From positions 1-64,000 of the forward strand of contig JADLEX010000098.1 in NCBI GenBank assembly GCA_020845895.1: a DNA stretch of 64,000 nt, given 5' to 3'. Every line of letters starts with the position of its first letter. The stretch's first letter is position 1. The notes beneath the pieces are model-generated. The model was given only the letters and a program-made list of their open reading frames with translations. It did no database searches and had not been told where the DNA came from. Positions 43,205 to 51,137 of the stretch are shown here, piece by piece. The position numbers and the translations under genes were made by a program. Origin of the DNA: Deltaproteobacteria bacterium. GTDB lineage: Bacteria; Lernaellota; Lernaellaia; JACKCT01.

Positions 43205-43831
43205 CTAAACGACGCGCGTGAGCAGGTGCAGCAGCGCGCCGGCGAGACCCGGCACGAGGATGTTGTCGTCGATCGGCAGGCGCAGGGTCTCGAAGACCGC
43301 GCACACGCCGTTGGCGATGGCGGCGATCATGAAAAGCTGCCCGACCGAGTACGCGGCGAACGCGCCGTCGATGGTCGCGCCCACGTCTCCGGTGGCCTGC
43401 GTGTAGGCGAGAAGACCAAAGCACGCGAGCGTGCCGACGCAAAGGAATCCGGCGAGACCTGCCCAGCTTTTATCGCGGTTCCATGGCAACTTCTCACCAC
43501 CGAAGCGCGTGCCGAAGATCGACGCCGATCCGTCGCCCAGCGCCAGGATCGCCCACGCCCCCGCCACCACGTGCATGCGCTCGTGGAAAAGCAGGAGCAG
43601 GATGAGGATCATGATGCCGTAGGCGGCCTTGCCGATCGAAAACCCGCGCGCCAGTTCCGCCTCGCGCAGCGTGCCTTTCACGACGCGCTTGCTGACGAAA
43701 ATGCCGTACACGATGGCGGTGATGGAGAGCGTGAAGACCAGCCATTTGGGGAAGATCGTGAGCGTGAAGGCGAAGCCGAGCGGCGCGATGTGCTCGACCT
43801 TGCGTTTCATCTCGCTGTAGCTCGCGGTCAT
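43205..43831 (-). CDS. dolichol/phytol kinase-like membrane protein (VTE5-like)
   Basis: About 208 residues with six or so membrane helices. The CTP-transferase signature is clear: ILALGDGSASIFGTRFGGEK then PWNRDKSWAGLAGF, as in SEC59 dolichol kinase, VTE5 phytol kinase and CdsA-related enzymes. The N-terminal MKRKVEHIAPLGFAF is also typical. It would phosphorylate a membrane prenol with CTP, supplying the monophosphate for the DUF92 protein encoded downstream. ATG 43831 is chosen; ATG 43808 (MKRKVEH) is an alternative. Confidence 0.75.
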   Translation of the reverse strand: MTASYSEMKRKVEHIAPLGFAFTLTIFPKWLVFTLSITAIVYGIFVSKRVVKGTLREAELARGFSIGKAAYGIMILILLLLFHERMHVVAGAWAILALGDGSASIFGTRFGGEKLPWNRDKSWAGLAGFLCVGTLACFGLLAYTQATGDVGATIDGAFAAYSVGQLFMIAAIANGVCAVFETLRLPIDDNILVPGLAGALLHLLTRVV

Positions 43832-43856
43832 GGGCGCACCCGGCAAATGGACCACC

Positions 43857-43885
43857 GTTTTGGGGCCTTGATCGTGGCGTGTCAA
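43857..43885 (-). promoter_or_regulatory. possible promoter of the prenol kinase operon
   Basis: On the minus strand a consensus TTGACA (43880-43885), a 17-bp spacer and a weak CAAAAC (43857-43862), 26 bp before the start at 43831. Confidence 0.35.
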
Positions 43886-43947
43886 TCGCGCCCGGTTGCC
43901 ATTTGCGCGGCATCGCGCGAAACGAAGGGCAACGCGGGAGAGGGATC

Positions 43948-44718
43948 ATGACGGCGGATTCGGCGTTTTCGGGAACGGTCTTCGTCACGGGGGCGACCTC
44001 GGGATTCGGCGAGGCGTGCGCGCGGCGGTTCGCGCGGGCCGGGGCACGGGTCGTCGCCTGCGGGCGGCGCGTCGACCGCCTGATCCGTCTTCAGGAGGAC
44101 CTCGGCCCGCGCGCGTACGCGTTTGTGCTCGACGTGCGCGACCGCGACGCGGTGAGCGCGGCCCTCGCGGATCTTCCGCCGGATTTCGCCGCGATCGACG
44201 TGCTCGTGAATAACGCGGGGCTCGCGCTGGGGATCTCTCCCGCGCACGAAGCCGACCTCGACGACTGGGACCAAATGGTCGACACGAACATCAAGGGCCT
44301 GATGTACGTGACGCGCGCGGTGTTGCCGGGCATGGTGGCGCGCGGGCGCGGGCATGTCATCAACATCGGCTCGATCGCCGGCTCATACCCGTATCCCGGC
44401 GGCAACGCCTACGGCGCAACCAAGGCGTTCGTGAAACAGTTTTCGCTGAACCTCAAAGCCGACCTGCTGGGCACACCGGTGCGCGTGACGGATATCGAGC
44501 CCGGGCTCGCCGAGACGGAGTTTTCGCTGGTGCGTTTCCACGGTGATGCGGCGATGGCGAAGCGCGTGTACGAGGGCACGGCGCCGCTCACGGCGGACGA
44601 CATCGCCGAGGCCGCGTGGTGGGCGGCGACGCAGCCCGCGCACGTCAACGTCAACCGCATCGAGCTGATGCCCGTGTGCCAGGCCTTCGCGCCGCTCGCG
44701 GCGCACCGCGAGAAATGA
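43948..44718 (+). CDS. short-chain dehydrogenase, YdfG-like
   Basis: A 256-residue classical SDR. The cofactor motif is VFVTGATSGFGEACARRFA; the preference for Arg in CGRRVDRL suggests NADP. The active site shows NNAG, INIGSIAGSYPYPGGNAYGATK (Ser, Tyr and Lys of the triad) and PVRVTDIEPGLAETEFS. These match YdfG-like enzymes that oxidise L-allo-threonine, serine or 3-hydroxypropionate. GGGAGAGGGA lies upstream of the start. It is divergent from the prenol-kinase pair. Confidence 0.85.
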   Translation: MTADSAFSGTVFVTGATSGFGEACARRFARAGARVVACGRRVDRLIRLQEDLGPRAYAFVLDVRDRDAVSAALADLPPDFAAIDVLVNNAGLALGISPAHEADLDDWDQMVDTNIKGLMYVTRAVLPGMVARGRGHVINIGSIAGSYPYPGGNAYGATKAFVKQFSLNLKADLLGTPVRVTDIEPGLAETEFSLVRFHGDAAMAKRVYEGTAPLTADDIAEAAWWAATQPAHVNVNRIELMPVCQAFAPLAAHREK

Positions 44719-44724
44719 CGCGCG

Positions 44725-47550
44725 CTACCAAAAGATCTTGAGAATCGCCTTCTTGACCGTGTCGAGTTTGATGTCGGTCGAGAGGATGTCCTTGGTGCTC
44801 GTGGAGGATTTCGGGGGCATGGCGCCGCCGGGACGCCGCGCGCGCAGGGCCTGCAACGCCTTGAGCTGGATCTTGGCGTCGTTGTTGTTCTTGTTGTAGC
44901 GATACGCCTGCGCGAACATGATCGCGGCCTTGTCGAACTGGTCGTTGTCCTTGAGCAGCATGCCCATGAAAAAATATGCCTTGTCCGACCGGGCGTTCAG
45001 CGCGATGGCTTTTTCAAGCAGCGTTTTGGCCTGCGCAATTCGGTCCGCGCGGCCCAGATCGCCGAAGTTGTAGATCGACCAACCCAGACACGCGTGGTAC
45101 TCGGCCTCTTCGGGGAAAAGCTCGACGGCCTTCGTGAAGTGCCTCTTCGCCGCATCCCAGGCAGCCTGCTTCATCGCGGCGAGGCCCATCGAAAATTCGT
45201 TCTCCGCGGCGAGAATCATCGCCACGCTGCGTTCCTTCTTCGGCGACGTCCCTTCGGAGAGCTGCTTGTCGTATTCGCGTCGTCGCTTCGCGTCGTACAC
45301 GGTGCGATAGGCGTCGGTCGCGCGCTTGATGACGGCGTTCGCCTTTTCGAGCACCTCGGCGTTGAAACGGTCCTGCAGCTTGTCGGGATGAAACGACTTC
45401 ACCATCCGCGTATACGCCTCGCGGATCTGCGGGTCGGCCGCGTTGTTTTCGATCCCCAGGATCTCGTAGTGCGTCGCCTTGTCGACCGACACGTAGAGTC
45501 TGAGGATCTCGTCGAGGAGCGCCCGGTCGGCCTCCGGCATCGCGGCTTCGGCTGACGCCTCGTCAATGGCCGCCGATTCGATCTCGATCGGCTCCTCGCC
45601 GGATTCGTCCTCGCGGCGAATGAACTCGGTCTCGTCCCCGAGCGACAGTTCGGACCGAGACGGCGTGTCGTCCAGAAATCCGTCGAGCGCCTTCGACAGC
45701 GCGTCCGAGATCGGCAGCGGCTCTTCGTCCGCGGCCGCGTGCGCGTCGTCCGTACCCGGCCTCGGCGTCCTCCTCGACAACTCGTCGATCGAAATCGGGC
45801 GCGCCGGCTTGCGCTCCTCGATCTCGATGTCCAGCTCGTCCTCGTCCTCGTCGAGCGAAAAGACGTCGCCTTTCGCGCCGACCGTCGCGGGCGCGGGTTT
45901 CGCTGCCGGTTCCTCGTCCTCGTCGTCCAGAATGTCGAGGTCGAGCTCTTCGTCATCCGCGAACGGCGTTTCTTCGGAGAGCAATTTCGAGATTTCGCCC
46001 TCGGGCTCGAACTCGAAGCTCGGCGCGGGGGGCGGTTCCAGCATGTCGGCCAGATCCAGCGTCGCCTCGGCCGTGTCGGGCCCCGCGAAAACGGGTCCGA
46101 GATCCGCGGCGATCGCCTGTTCGACCAGCCGTTCGAAGCTGACCTCGGTCTCGGGAAGTTGCGGTGCGGCCTCGTCGCCCGTCTGCGCGGGGTCGAATTT
46201 GTCGAAAAGTTCGAGGATGAGCAGCACGTAGAAGACCTGAAAGGTCTTGTCGGGCCCGAATCGGCTCTCGCGGACCGCTTCGGAAACGGTGCGCGTGCCG
46301 TCCACCAGATCGTACAGGGCGCGCACCTCCGCCGGAAAACGAAGGTCATCGTAATCCACGGGCGGCGCGGCGCGTCGGCGCAACACGAAATCCTTGAGTT
46401 CGTTGAAGATTTCGCGGATGTCGGCGGGGTCATAATGACGAAGCACGCCCTGAAGGATGAGCAGCGGCGGCCACATATCGAACGTCGTGATCCGGGCGTC
46501 GTTGATCGGACGCTCGACGACGAGGTACTGGCCCGAATGCCAGCCGAACAGGCCCAGCATCTTCTCCCACGCCTGCATGCGCAGCGATTGATAGAGCTGC
46601 GTCGGCGTGAGCGCCCCCGCCGCGACGAGCGCATCGCCCTGACGCACCCCGCTCTCGTCCATGGCGCGCAGGGTACGCACGAGCATGGACTCGTCGATGA
46701 CGCCGCGCGCGAGCAGGAGTTGTCCGAGCGTCTCGGAGCGTACCTCGCCGGTCACCGAGATCGGGCAGCCGTCGCGCAGGTACACGGTCTTCGCCACGCG
46801 GCGGTTGGAGACGATTAGCAAGCCGGTGATCTTGGCAAAAAAGCACGCCGCGAGAATTTCCGGCACGCTGGCGTCGTCGAGCGAGCCGCGCGGCTCGATC
46901 ATCAGATCGTCGATCCGGCGTGGGCCGACCGGTGTCGGAGTCCGCAGGGTGGGAGTCGCGGCGCGCGCAGGTGTCGCGGCGTGCAACGACCCGCGCTCGC
47001 GCTCGATGCGCTCCGTCTCGAAAACCTCGATCTCCTCGGCGGCGAGGTCGGCCGCGGCGAGCGCGGCGTCGATCGGGTCGAAGTCGTCCTCGGCGGCGGA
47101 CGCCGCGAAGGGGTTGACCGCCGGCCTGGTCTTCCCGGCGGGCCGATCCGATTCCTCCGGCTCCGCCTCGAGGCGCGAATACGCCTCGATCTGTTCCGCG
47201 AGGGCCTCGGTGAGTTGCTCCGGCGTAAACGGCTCTTCGAGAAACGCGTCGACCTTCCACCGCTTCATCGCGATGCGGTCGAGACTCATGTTCTTGAAAA
47301 GCGAACTGGTCAAGATGATGGGAACGCGCCGCCCGACGGGCGTGTCCTTGATCTGAAGCGCGAATTCCGATCCCGCCACGCGCGGGAGCGTCATCGTCAC
47401 CACGATCGCGTCGGGACGCCCGCGTTCGACCGCCCGGCGGCCCGTTTCGGCGTCCTCGACGGCGATCGTTTCGTAACCCGCTTCGCCCAGAATCTGGGCC
47501 AGCCACGATCGCTTGACCTTGTGGTGATCGACGATCAGGACCTTATGCAA
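44725..47550 (-). CDS. pseudo-receiver / DUF4388 / J-domain / TPR regulatory protein
   Basis: About 941 residues. Residues 1-120 are a response-regulator receiver fold (KVLIVDHHKVKRSWLAQIL), but the phospho-acceptor Asp is Thr (DAIVVTMTLPRVAG, near 50) and the conserved Lys is Glu (FLEEPFTPEQ). Residues about 215-330 are a DUF4388/PATAN-like domain (GSLDDASVPEILAACFFAK), followed by an acidic linker (340-670), a J-domain with the HPD motif (VKSFHPDKL) near 687-760 and TPR repeats to 900. The C-terminus is basic. TTG 47550 is preferred as start because a promoter lies at 47603-47632 and overlaps the upstream ATG. Partners unknown; a scaffold that recruits DnaK to a regulatory or motility assembly is possible. 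Confidence 0.75.
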   Translation of the reverse strand: MHKVLIVDHHKVKRSWLAQILGEAGYETIAVEDAETGRRAVERGRPDAIVVTMTLPRVAGSEFALQIKDTPVGRRVPIILTSSLFKNMSLDRIAMKRWKVDAFLEEPFTPEQLTEALAEQIEAYSRLEAEPEESDRPAGKTRPAVNPFAASAAEDDFDPIDAALAAADLAAEEIEVFETERIERERGSLHAATPARAATPTLRTPTPVGPRRIDDLMIEPRGSLDDASVPEILAACFFAKITGLLIVSNRRVAKTVYLRDGCPISVTGEVRSETLGQLLLARGVIDESMLVRTLRAMDESGVRQGDALVAAGALTPTQLYQSLRMQAWEKMLGLFGWHSGQYLVVERPINDARITTFDMWPPLLILQGVLRHYDPADIREIFNELKDFVLRRRAAPPVDYDDLRFPAEVRALYDLVDGTRTVSEAVRESRFGPDKTFQVFYVLLILELFDKFDPAQTGDEAAPQLPETEVSFERLVEQAIAADLGPVFAGPDTAEATLDLADMLEPPPAPSFEFEPEGEISKLLSEETPFADDEELDLDILDDEDEEPAAKPAPATVGAKGDVFSLDEDEDELDIEIEERKPARPISIDELSRRTPRPGTDDAHAAADEEPLPISDALSKALDGFLDDTPSRSELSLGDETEFIRREDESGEEPIEIESAAIDEASAEAAMPEADRALLDEILRLYVSVDKATHYEILGIENNAADPQIREAYTRMVKSFHPDKLQDRFNAEVLEKANAVIKRATDAYRTVYDAKRRREYDKQLSEGTSPKKERSVAMILAAENEFSMGLAAMKQAAWDAAKRHFTKAVELFPEEAEYHACLGWSIYNFGDLGRADRIAQAKTLLEKAIALNARSDKAYFFMGMLLKDNDQFDKAAIMFAQAYRYNKNNNDAKIQLKALQALRARRPGGAMPPKSSTSTKDILSTDIKLDTVKKAILKIFW

Positions 47551-47602
47551 AATAACCCGTCTCCCCGGCCCGTCGCGGCTCCTTCGCCCGGCGGCGCGCG
47601 TC

Positions 47603-47632
47603 ACCGTAGCAATCGCCCGCGCGTCCTGTCAA
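47603..47632 (-). promoter_or_regulatory. promoter of the pseudo-receiver gene
   Basis: On the minus strand TTGACA (47627-47632), an 18-bp spacer and TACGGT (47603-47608). Transcription starts near 47596, downstream of the alternative ATG at 47604. Confidence 0.55.
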
Positions 47633-47797
47633 CGCGAATGCGACATGCGATTGCGCCCGCGCGAGCGCTCTCCGCTTTTCCATGGCCGTTTTTCATTCCC
47701 GTTGCGATTTCAATACAAAAAAAGTGGAGGGCCGTCTGGCCTCGACCCGGCTGGAGGGTGACCGTACGCTGCGTTCCCGGTCCCGTCAGTCGCCGTT

Positions 47798-48415
47798 TCA
47801 GCGGTTGGCGATCTCCGTGATCGAGACAACCTCCGCTGTCGGAGCGACCCGAAGATTCCGCGAGCCGAACCAGGCGGTTTCACCGGCACGCAGAACCTTC
47901 GGGCTCGTTCCGGACTCGTTTCGATGCCGAATGCGAACCGCGCCTTCGCGCACGGTCACGCGTGTGCCCTGGGCAAATTCCTCGATCTCCACGCGCGCTT
48001 CCGTGGAGGCCATTTCCGCGAACAGCGTATAGGCGGTCAGCCCCGGTCGCGAACTGTTTTCGTGAAACGTCAGCTCGTACCGCCCGATGTAGAGCTGAAT
48101 GTCGTTGGTCCACGGCTGCAAAACGCCGCCGACGAGCGTGCACAGGATCTCGAATTCGCCGTCGCCCATCACGGCCAGGTCGGCCTGCGGCATTTCGATC
48201 TGCGCATCGCCCGAACGCACCCGCACCCGGTCGCCGGCGCCGAGCACGAGGCCGTTGCGAGCGGGCTTCCACAGGTAATCGCCCACCGGACGCACGATGG
48301 TCTGCCCTGTCGCCGTCGCAATCGCCATGCGATCGTCGTCCTGCGCGGATGCGAACGTCGGTGAGGCGATCAGGGCGGCGAGGGCCAGGGAAACGGCGAG
48401 ATGGGAGTATTTCAC
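47798..48415 (-). CDS. exported FecR-domain protein
   Basis: A 205-residue protein with a cleavable signal peptide (SLALAALIASPTFASAQ) and a FecR-type beta domain: GLVLGAGDRVRVRSGDAQIEM, FAQGTRVTVREGAVRIRH, VLRAGETAWFG. Exported FecR domains in this kind of genome are often structural or binding modules rather than TonB-linked anti-sigma factors, and no sigma factor gene is adjacent. GTG at 48415 is the start, with GGAGGA seven bases upstream. The downstream gap to 47550 (about 250 bp) holds only the promoter noted above. Confidence 0.7.
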   Translation of the reverse strand: MKYSHLAVSLALAALIASPTFASAQDDDRMAIATATGQTIVRPVGDYLWKPARNGLVLGAGDRVRVRSGDAQIEMPQADLAVMGDGEFEILCTLVGGVLQPWTNDIQLYIGRYELTFHENSSRPGLTAYTLFAEMASTEARVEIEEFAQGTRVTVREGAVRIRHRNESGTSPKVLRAGETAWFGSRNLRVAPTAEVVSITEIANR

Positions 48416-48612
48416 AGCGCGTTCCTCCGTGAACCGCAGTGGACGAAAATGCGTCCAAGCGGTGTAGAGCAACGCGCGTGCCGCCGTTGCGAACGGTGAA
48501 TTTATCCCATGAAATCAATAGGTTGTCGCGTTCATCCGCCCACGGAAAAACGGACGTTCGATGTCGAGAGGTAACACGGTCGGTGGATTCGTAATCCGCG
48601 CAAAATAGCAAA

Positions 48613-48632
48613 GCCCCGCGCGAACGCGGGGC
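48613..48632 (-). terminator. intrinsic terminator of the gene at 48667
   Basis: On the minus strand GCCCCGCG, a TTCG tetraloop and CGCGGGGC, followed by TTTGCTATTTT. Confidence 0.85.
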
Positions 48633-48666
48633 CCTCGTGTTTGGTCGGCTTCGCTCTTGCGAGGGG

Positions 48667-48993
48667 TCAGACGGCCTTGGCCTGCTGCTTCAGCAGCCCC
48701 TCGAAATAGGATTTCACCGTGATCGGCAGGATCGTGGTGCGCTGGTAGCGAATCGGCTCGTTCAGGATGCGCAGTTCGAACTCGCTCGGGTTCGGTCCCT
48801 CGGCGAGGATCACCTTGTGCTGCCGGCGCTCGTCGGTGATCTCCTTCTTGAGCGACATGCAGGTGCGGTAGTACGCAAAGAGCTTGCGTCCGAAGGGCGT
48901 GTCGAAGCGGTCGAAGCAACGATTGCGGCTGACGCGCTCGCTTTCGTTGAGATCGAGCAGCTTCTTGAGTTCCTTGTGCAGCTTCTTGTCCAT
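48667..48993 (-). CDS. small basic hypothetical protein with own promoter and terminator
   Basis: A 108-residue cytosolic protein, rich in Lys and Arg, with helical start (MDKKLHKELKKLLDLNESER), two Cys (RNRCFDRF, YRTCMSLKK) and a C-terminal strand-helix part (TTILPITVKSYFEGLLKQQ). GAGGG precedes the ATG. It is a single-gene transcript with a near-consensus promoter and a strong UUCG-type terminator, implying solid expression. No family recognised. Confidence 0.65.
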   Translation of the reverse strand: MDKKLHKELKKLLDLNESERVSRNRCFDRFDTPFGRKLFAYYRTCMSLKKEITDERRQHKVILAEGPNPSEFELRILNEPIRYQRTTILPITVKSYFEGLLKQQAKAV

Positions 48994-49118
48994 GGATTTG
49001 CCCTCAATCGGAGGAGATATGAAAATCGGCCTCTCGGCCGAATACCGGACTCCGTCGTTGGATTCGCCACGTTTTTTGAATCGCCGGCGACCGACACGTC
49101 GCTGCGAAAAAGCGCAGG

Positions 49119-49147
49119 GATTTTAACGCGCGGCGTCATGGTCGTCA
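49119..49147 (-). promoter_or_regulatory. near-consensus promoter of the small gene at 48667
   Basis: On the minus strand TTGACG (49142-49147), a 17-bp spacer and TAAAAT (49119-49124). The leader to the start codon is about 120 nt. Confidence 0.7.
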
Positions 49148-49335
49148 AGCCGTCACCCGACAAACCGCGCAAATCCACAAATCCCGCGTCTGGCTCAAAT
49201 CGCCTGCCAAGCAAAATCGATTGTACGCCCCGACTGACCGGCGGTCAAGAAAAAATGAAGGGCCGTTCAAATCGCTCGCGATCCGGGGTCGGCGCAAACG
49301 GCCTCCACGCGCCGATGCGATTCGGCAACCCGCGA

Positions 49336-49364
49336 TTGACACCCGAAAACCTTTCGGATATAGA
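49336..49364 (+). promoter_or_regulatory. rplS promoter with a dyad inside the spacer
   Basis: Consensus TTGACA at 49336, a 17-bp spacer and TATAGA at 49359. The spacer contains the dyad CCGAAA (49343) - ACC - TTTCGG (49352), a possible repressor site. The start codon of rplS is 33 bp downstream. Confidence 0.8.
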
Positions 49365-49396
49365 CACCTGCCCTTCGGGAGGGGGAGGAATTCGCC

Positions 49397-49744
49397 ATGA
49401 ACGTCATCGAGCATTTCGAGCGGTCGCAGCCCCGCACCGCGCATCCCAAATTCGGCCCGGGCGACACCGTCCGCGTTCACGTGAAGATCACCGAAGGCGA
49501 CAAGACGCGCGTTCAGGTCTACGAGGGCGTGTGCATCGGCATCCGCAACAACGGCGTCCGCGGCTCCTTCGTCGTGCGCAAGATCAGTTACGGCACCGGC
49601 GTCGAGCGCGTGTTCCCCTTCAATTCTCCCGCGGTGGAAAAGGTCGAGGTCGTTCGCGAGGGCCGCGTGCGTCGCGCCAAGCTGTACTACCTGCGCGAAC
49701 TCACCGGCAAGGCCGCCCGCATCCGCGAGAAGAAACGCTACTAG
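49397..49744 (+). CDS. rplS: 50S ribosomal protein L19
   Basis: A 115-residue L19, located at the 30S-50S interface. Family motifs include [52 protein letters not shown] and [18 protein letters not shown]. It is full length. GGGAGGGGGAGGA lies just upstream. In most bacteria rplS ends an rpsP-rimM-trmD-rplS operon; here it stands alone with its own strong promoter and terminator, so the operon is broken in this genome. Confidence 0.97.
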   Translation: MNVIEHFERSQPRTAHPKFGPGDTVRVHVKITEGDKTRVQVYEGVCIGIRNNGVRGSFVVRKISYGTGVERVFPFNSPAVEKVEVVREGRVRRAKLYYLRELTGKAARIREKKRY

Positions 49745-49772
49745 CCTCGCCCCCGCATCGGAAGTCCAAATC

Positions 49773-49796
49773 AAAAGGCCCGTTTCCGGGCCTTTT
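49773..49796. terminator. bidirectional terminator
   Basis: AAAAGGCCCG, a TTTC loop and CGGGCCTTTT, a textbook intrinsic terminator with A/T tails on both sides, between rplS and the convergent biotinyl gene. Confidence 0.95.
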
Positions 49797-49822
49797 GTCG
49801 TTCGGGCGTCGCGCGCCCGGTC

Positions 49823-50041
49823 TCAGCATTCCTCGATCGTGACGAGCAGCTCGTCGGTGCCGATCTGCCGGCCCTCGGCGACGTGGATCTTCTTCACCAC
49901 GCCGTCGCACGGTGCTTCGACGGGGATCTCCATCTTCATCGACTCGAGGATCATCAGCTCGTCTTCCTCGCTCACCGTCTGCCCTTCGGTGACGACGATC
50001 TTCCACACACTGCCGGTGACCTCGCTCTTCACTTCCGCCAT
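49823..50041 (-). CDS. stand-alone biotinyl/lipoyl carrier domain
   Basis: A 72-residue protein consisting only of a biotinyl-lipoyl fold. The modified Lys sits in the ESMKMEIPVEAP motif near residue 37, and GTDELLVTIEEC is the closing strand. MKM is the biotin signature, so it probably serves a carboxylase or decarboxylase (propionyl-CoA, methylmalonyl-CoA or glutaconyl-CoA type) whose other subunits are elsewhere. It is 80 bp downstream of the BKACE-family gene on the same strand and may be co-transcribed. A G-rich ribosome site precedes the ATG. Confidence 0.85.
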   Translation of the reverse strand: MAEVKSEVTGSVWKIVVTEGQTVSEEDELMILESMKMEIPVEAPCDGVVKKIHVAEGRQIGTDELLVTIEEC

Positions 50042-50120
50042 GCCCCGCCCCTTCGTCGTCTGATCGTGATGTCGCCCGGCGTGTTGGTGCGGCGGGCGCG
50101 TTCACACTGGAAACAAGCCG

Positions 50121-50984
50121 TCACTTCGTCAAGCCCAGAACCTTGCGCGCCTCGGCGCCCTGCACGACTTTTCGGCCCACGTCGCGCACCATGCGCGCGG
50201 CCTTGCCGACGAGATCGCCGTTCGACGTCGCCATCACGCCCGGCTCCGTGTACAAGTGGTCTTCGAGCCCGCAGCGGATGTTGCCGCCGATCGATAACGC
50301 GCCAGCGATGAGCCGCCACTGCTCGTGGCTGATGCCGATGACCTCCCACACCGATCCCGGCGGGGCGATGCGCGCCATGTTCGACAGCGACTCGATCGAC
50401 GTGTCGATGCCGCCGACGACGCCCATGATGAACGAGAACTGATACGGCGGACGCAGCACGCCCTGGTCGATGAGCGGCCACACGGTGTTGACGTGCCCCG
50501 TGTCGAAGCACTCCATCTCGGGCTGCACGCCGTTTTCGAGCATGCTCGTGAGCAGGTATGTGATCTCGGCGATCGGATTGATGAACTGGAATTCGAATAC
50601 GAATTCGCGGCGTTTTTCACTGTACTTGGCGTAGTTCATCGTGCCCATGTTGAGCGCGGCGATGTCGGGCTTGCACAGCGTGACCGGGGCGATTTTCTCT
50701 TCCTTCGTGATCGTGATCGCGCCGGTCGAGAAGTTCAGAATGATCTCGGGGACCTCGGCGCGGATCGCGGTCGCGATCTCCTGATAGCGCTCGGGGCGAT
50801 AGCTCGGGCTGCCGTCGTCCTCGCGGGCGTGGATGTGCAGCACGGCCGCGCCGGCGTCAAAGGCGCGCCGGGCCTCGGCCGCGTATTCGGACACGGTGTA
50901 CGGAATGGCCGGGCACTGGGCGCGGTTGGCGATCACGCCGCTCATGGCACAGGTGATGACGACTTCGTCTCGAATGGCGGGCAC
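50121..50984 (-). CDS. BKACE family enzyme (beta-keto acid cleavage, DUF849)
   Basis: A 287-residue TIM-barrel enzyme. The zinc site is shown by AAVLHIHARED near residue 48, and the family motifs LNFSTGA, CFDTGHVNTVWPL and SIGGNIRCGLEDHLYTEPG are all present. BKACE enzymes condense a beta-keto acid with acetyl-CoA to give acetoacetate and a new CoA ester; the founding member, Kce, acts in lysine fermentation. Other kam or kdd genes are absent here, so the keto acid is not known. It is the first gene of a possible two-gene operon with the biotinyl protein. Confidence 0.85.
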   Translation of the reverse strand: MPAIRDEVVITCAMSGVIANRAQCPAIPYTVSEYAAEARRAFDAGAAVLHIHAREDDGSPSYRPERYQEIATAIRAEVPEIILNFSTGAITITKEEKIAPVTLCKPDIAALNMGTMNYAKYSEKRREFVFEFQFINPIAEITYLLTSMLENGVQPEMECFDTGHVNTVWPLIDQGVLRPPYQFSFIMGVVGGIDTSIESLSNMARIAPPGSVWEVIGISHEQWRLIAGALSIGGNIRCGLEDHLYTEPGVMATSNGDLVGKAARMVRDVGRKVVQGAEARKVLGLTK

Positions 50985-51100
50985 GGCGGGCTCCTGGTCG
51001 TTTGTCTCTGAAAGGAAGTCACAAAGCCGCTGAAACGTCGGCTCGGGCCATCATGCGGGTTGCCGATTCGCCGTCAAGACGCGATCGGCCGTGTTCCACC

Positions 51101-51126
51101 CCGCCGGGCGGCGAACCGCCCGGCGG
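51101..51126 (-). terminator. GC-rich terminator hairpin
   Basis: CCGCCGGGCGG, a CGAA loop and CCGCCCGGCGG: a perfect 11-bp stem just downstream of the LVIVD-protein gene stop at 51138. Confidence 0.65.
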
Positions 51127-51137
51127 AGATTTCGAGA

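Noticed and set aside
49019-49126. 35-codon plus-strand frame with GGAGGAG in front
   Set aside because: The ribosome-like site is good, but the peptide is Arg-rich with no relatives recalled, no plus-strand promoter was found, and the frame lies inside the 5' leader of a minus-strand gene.
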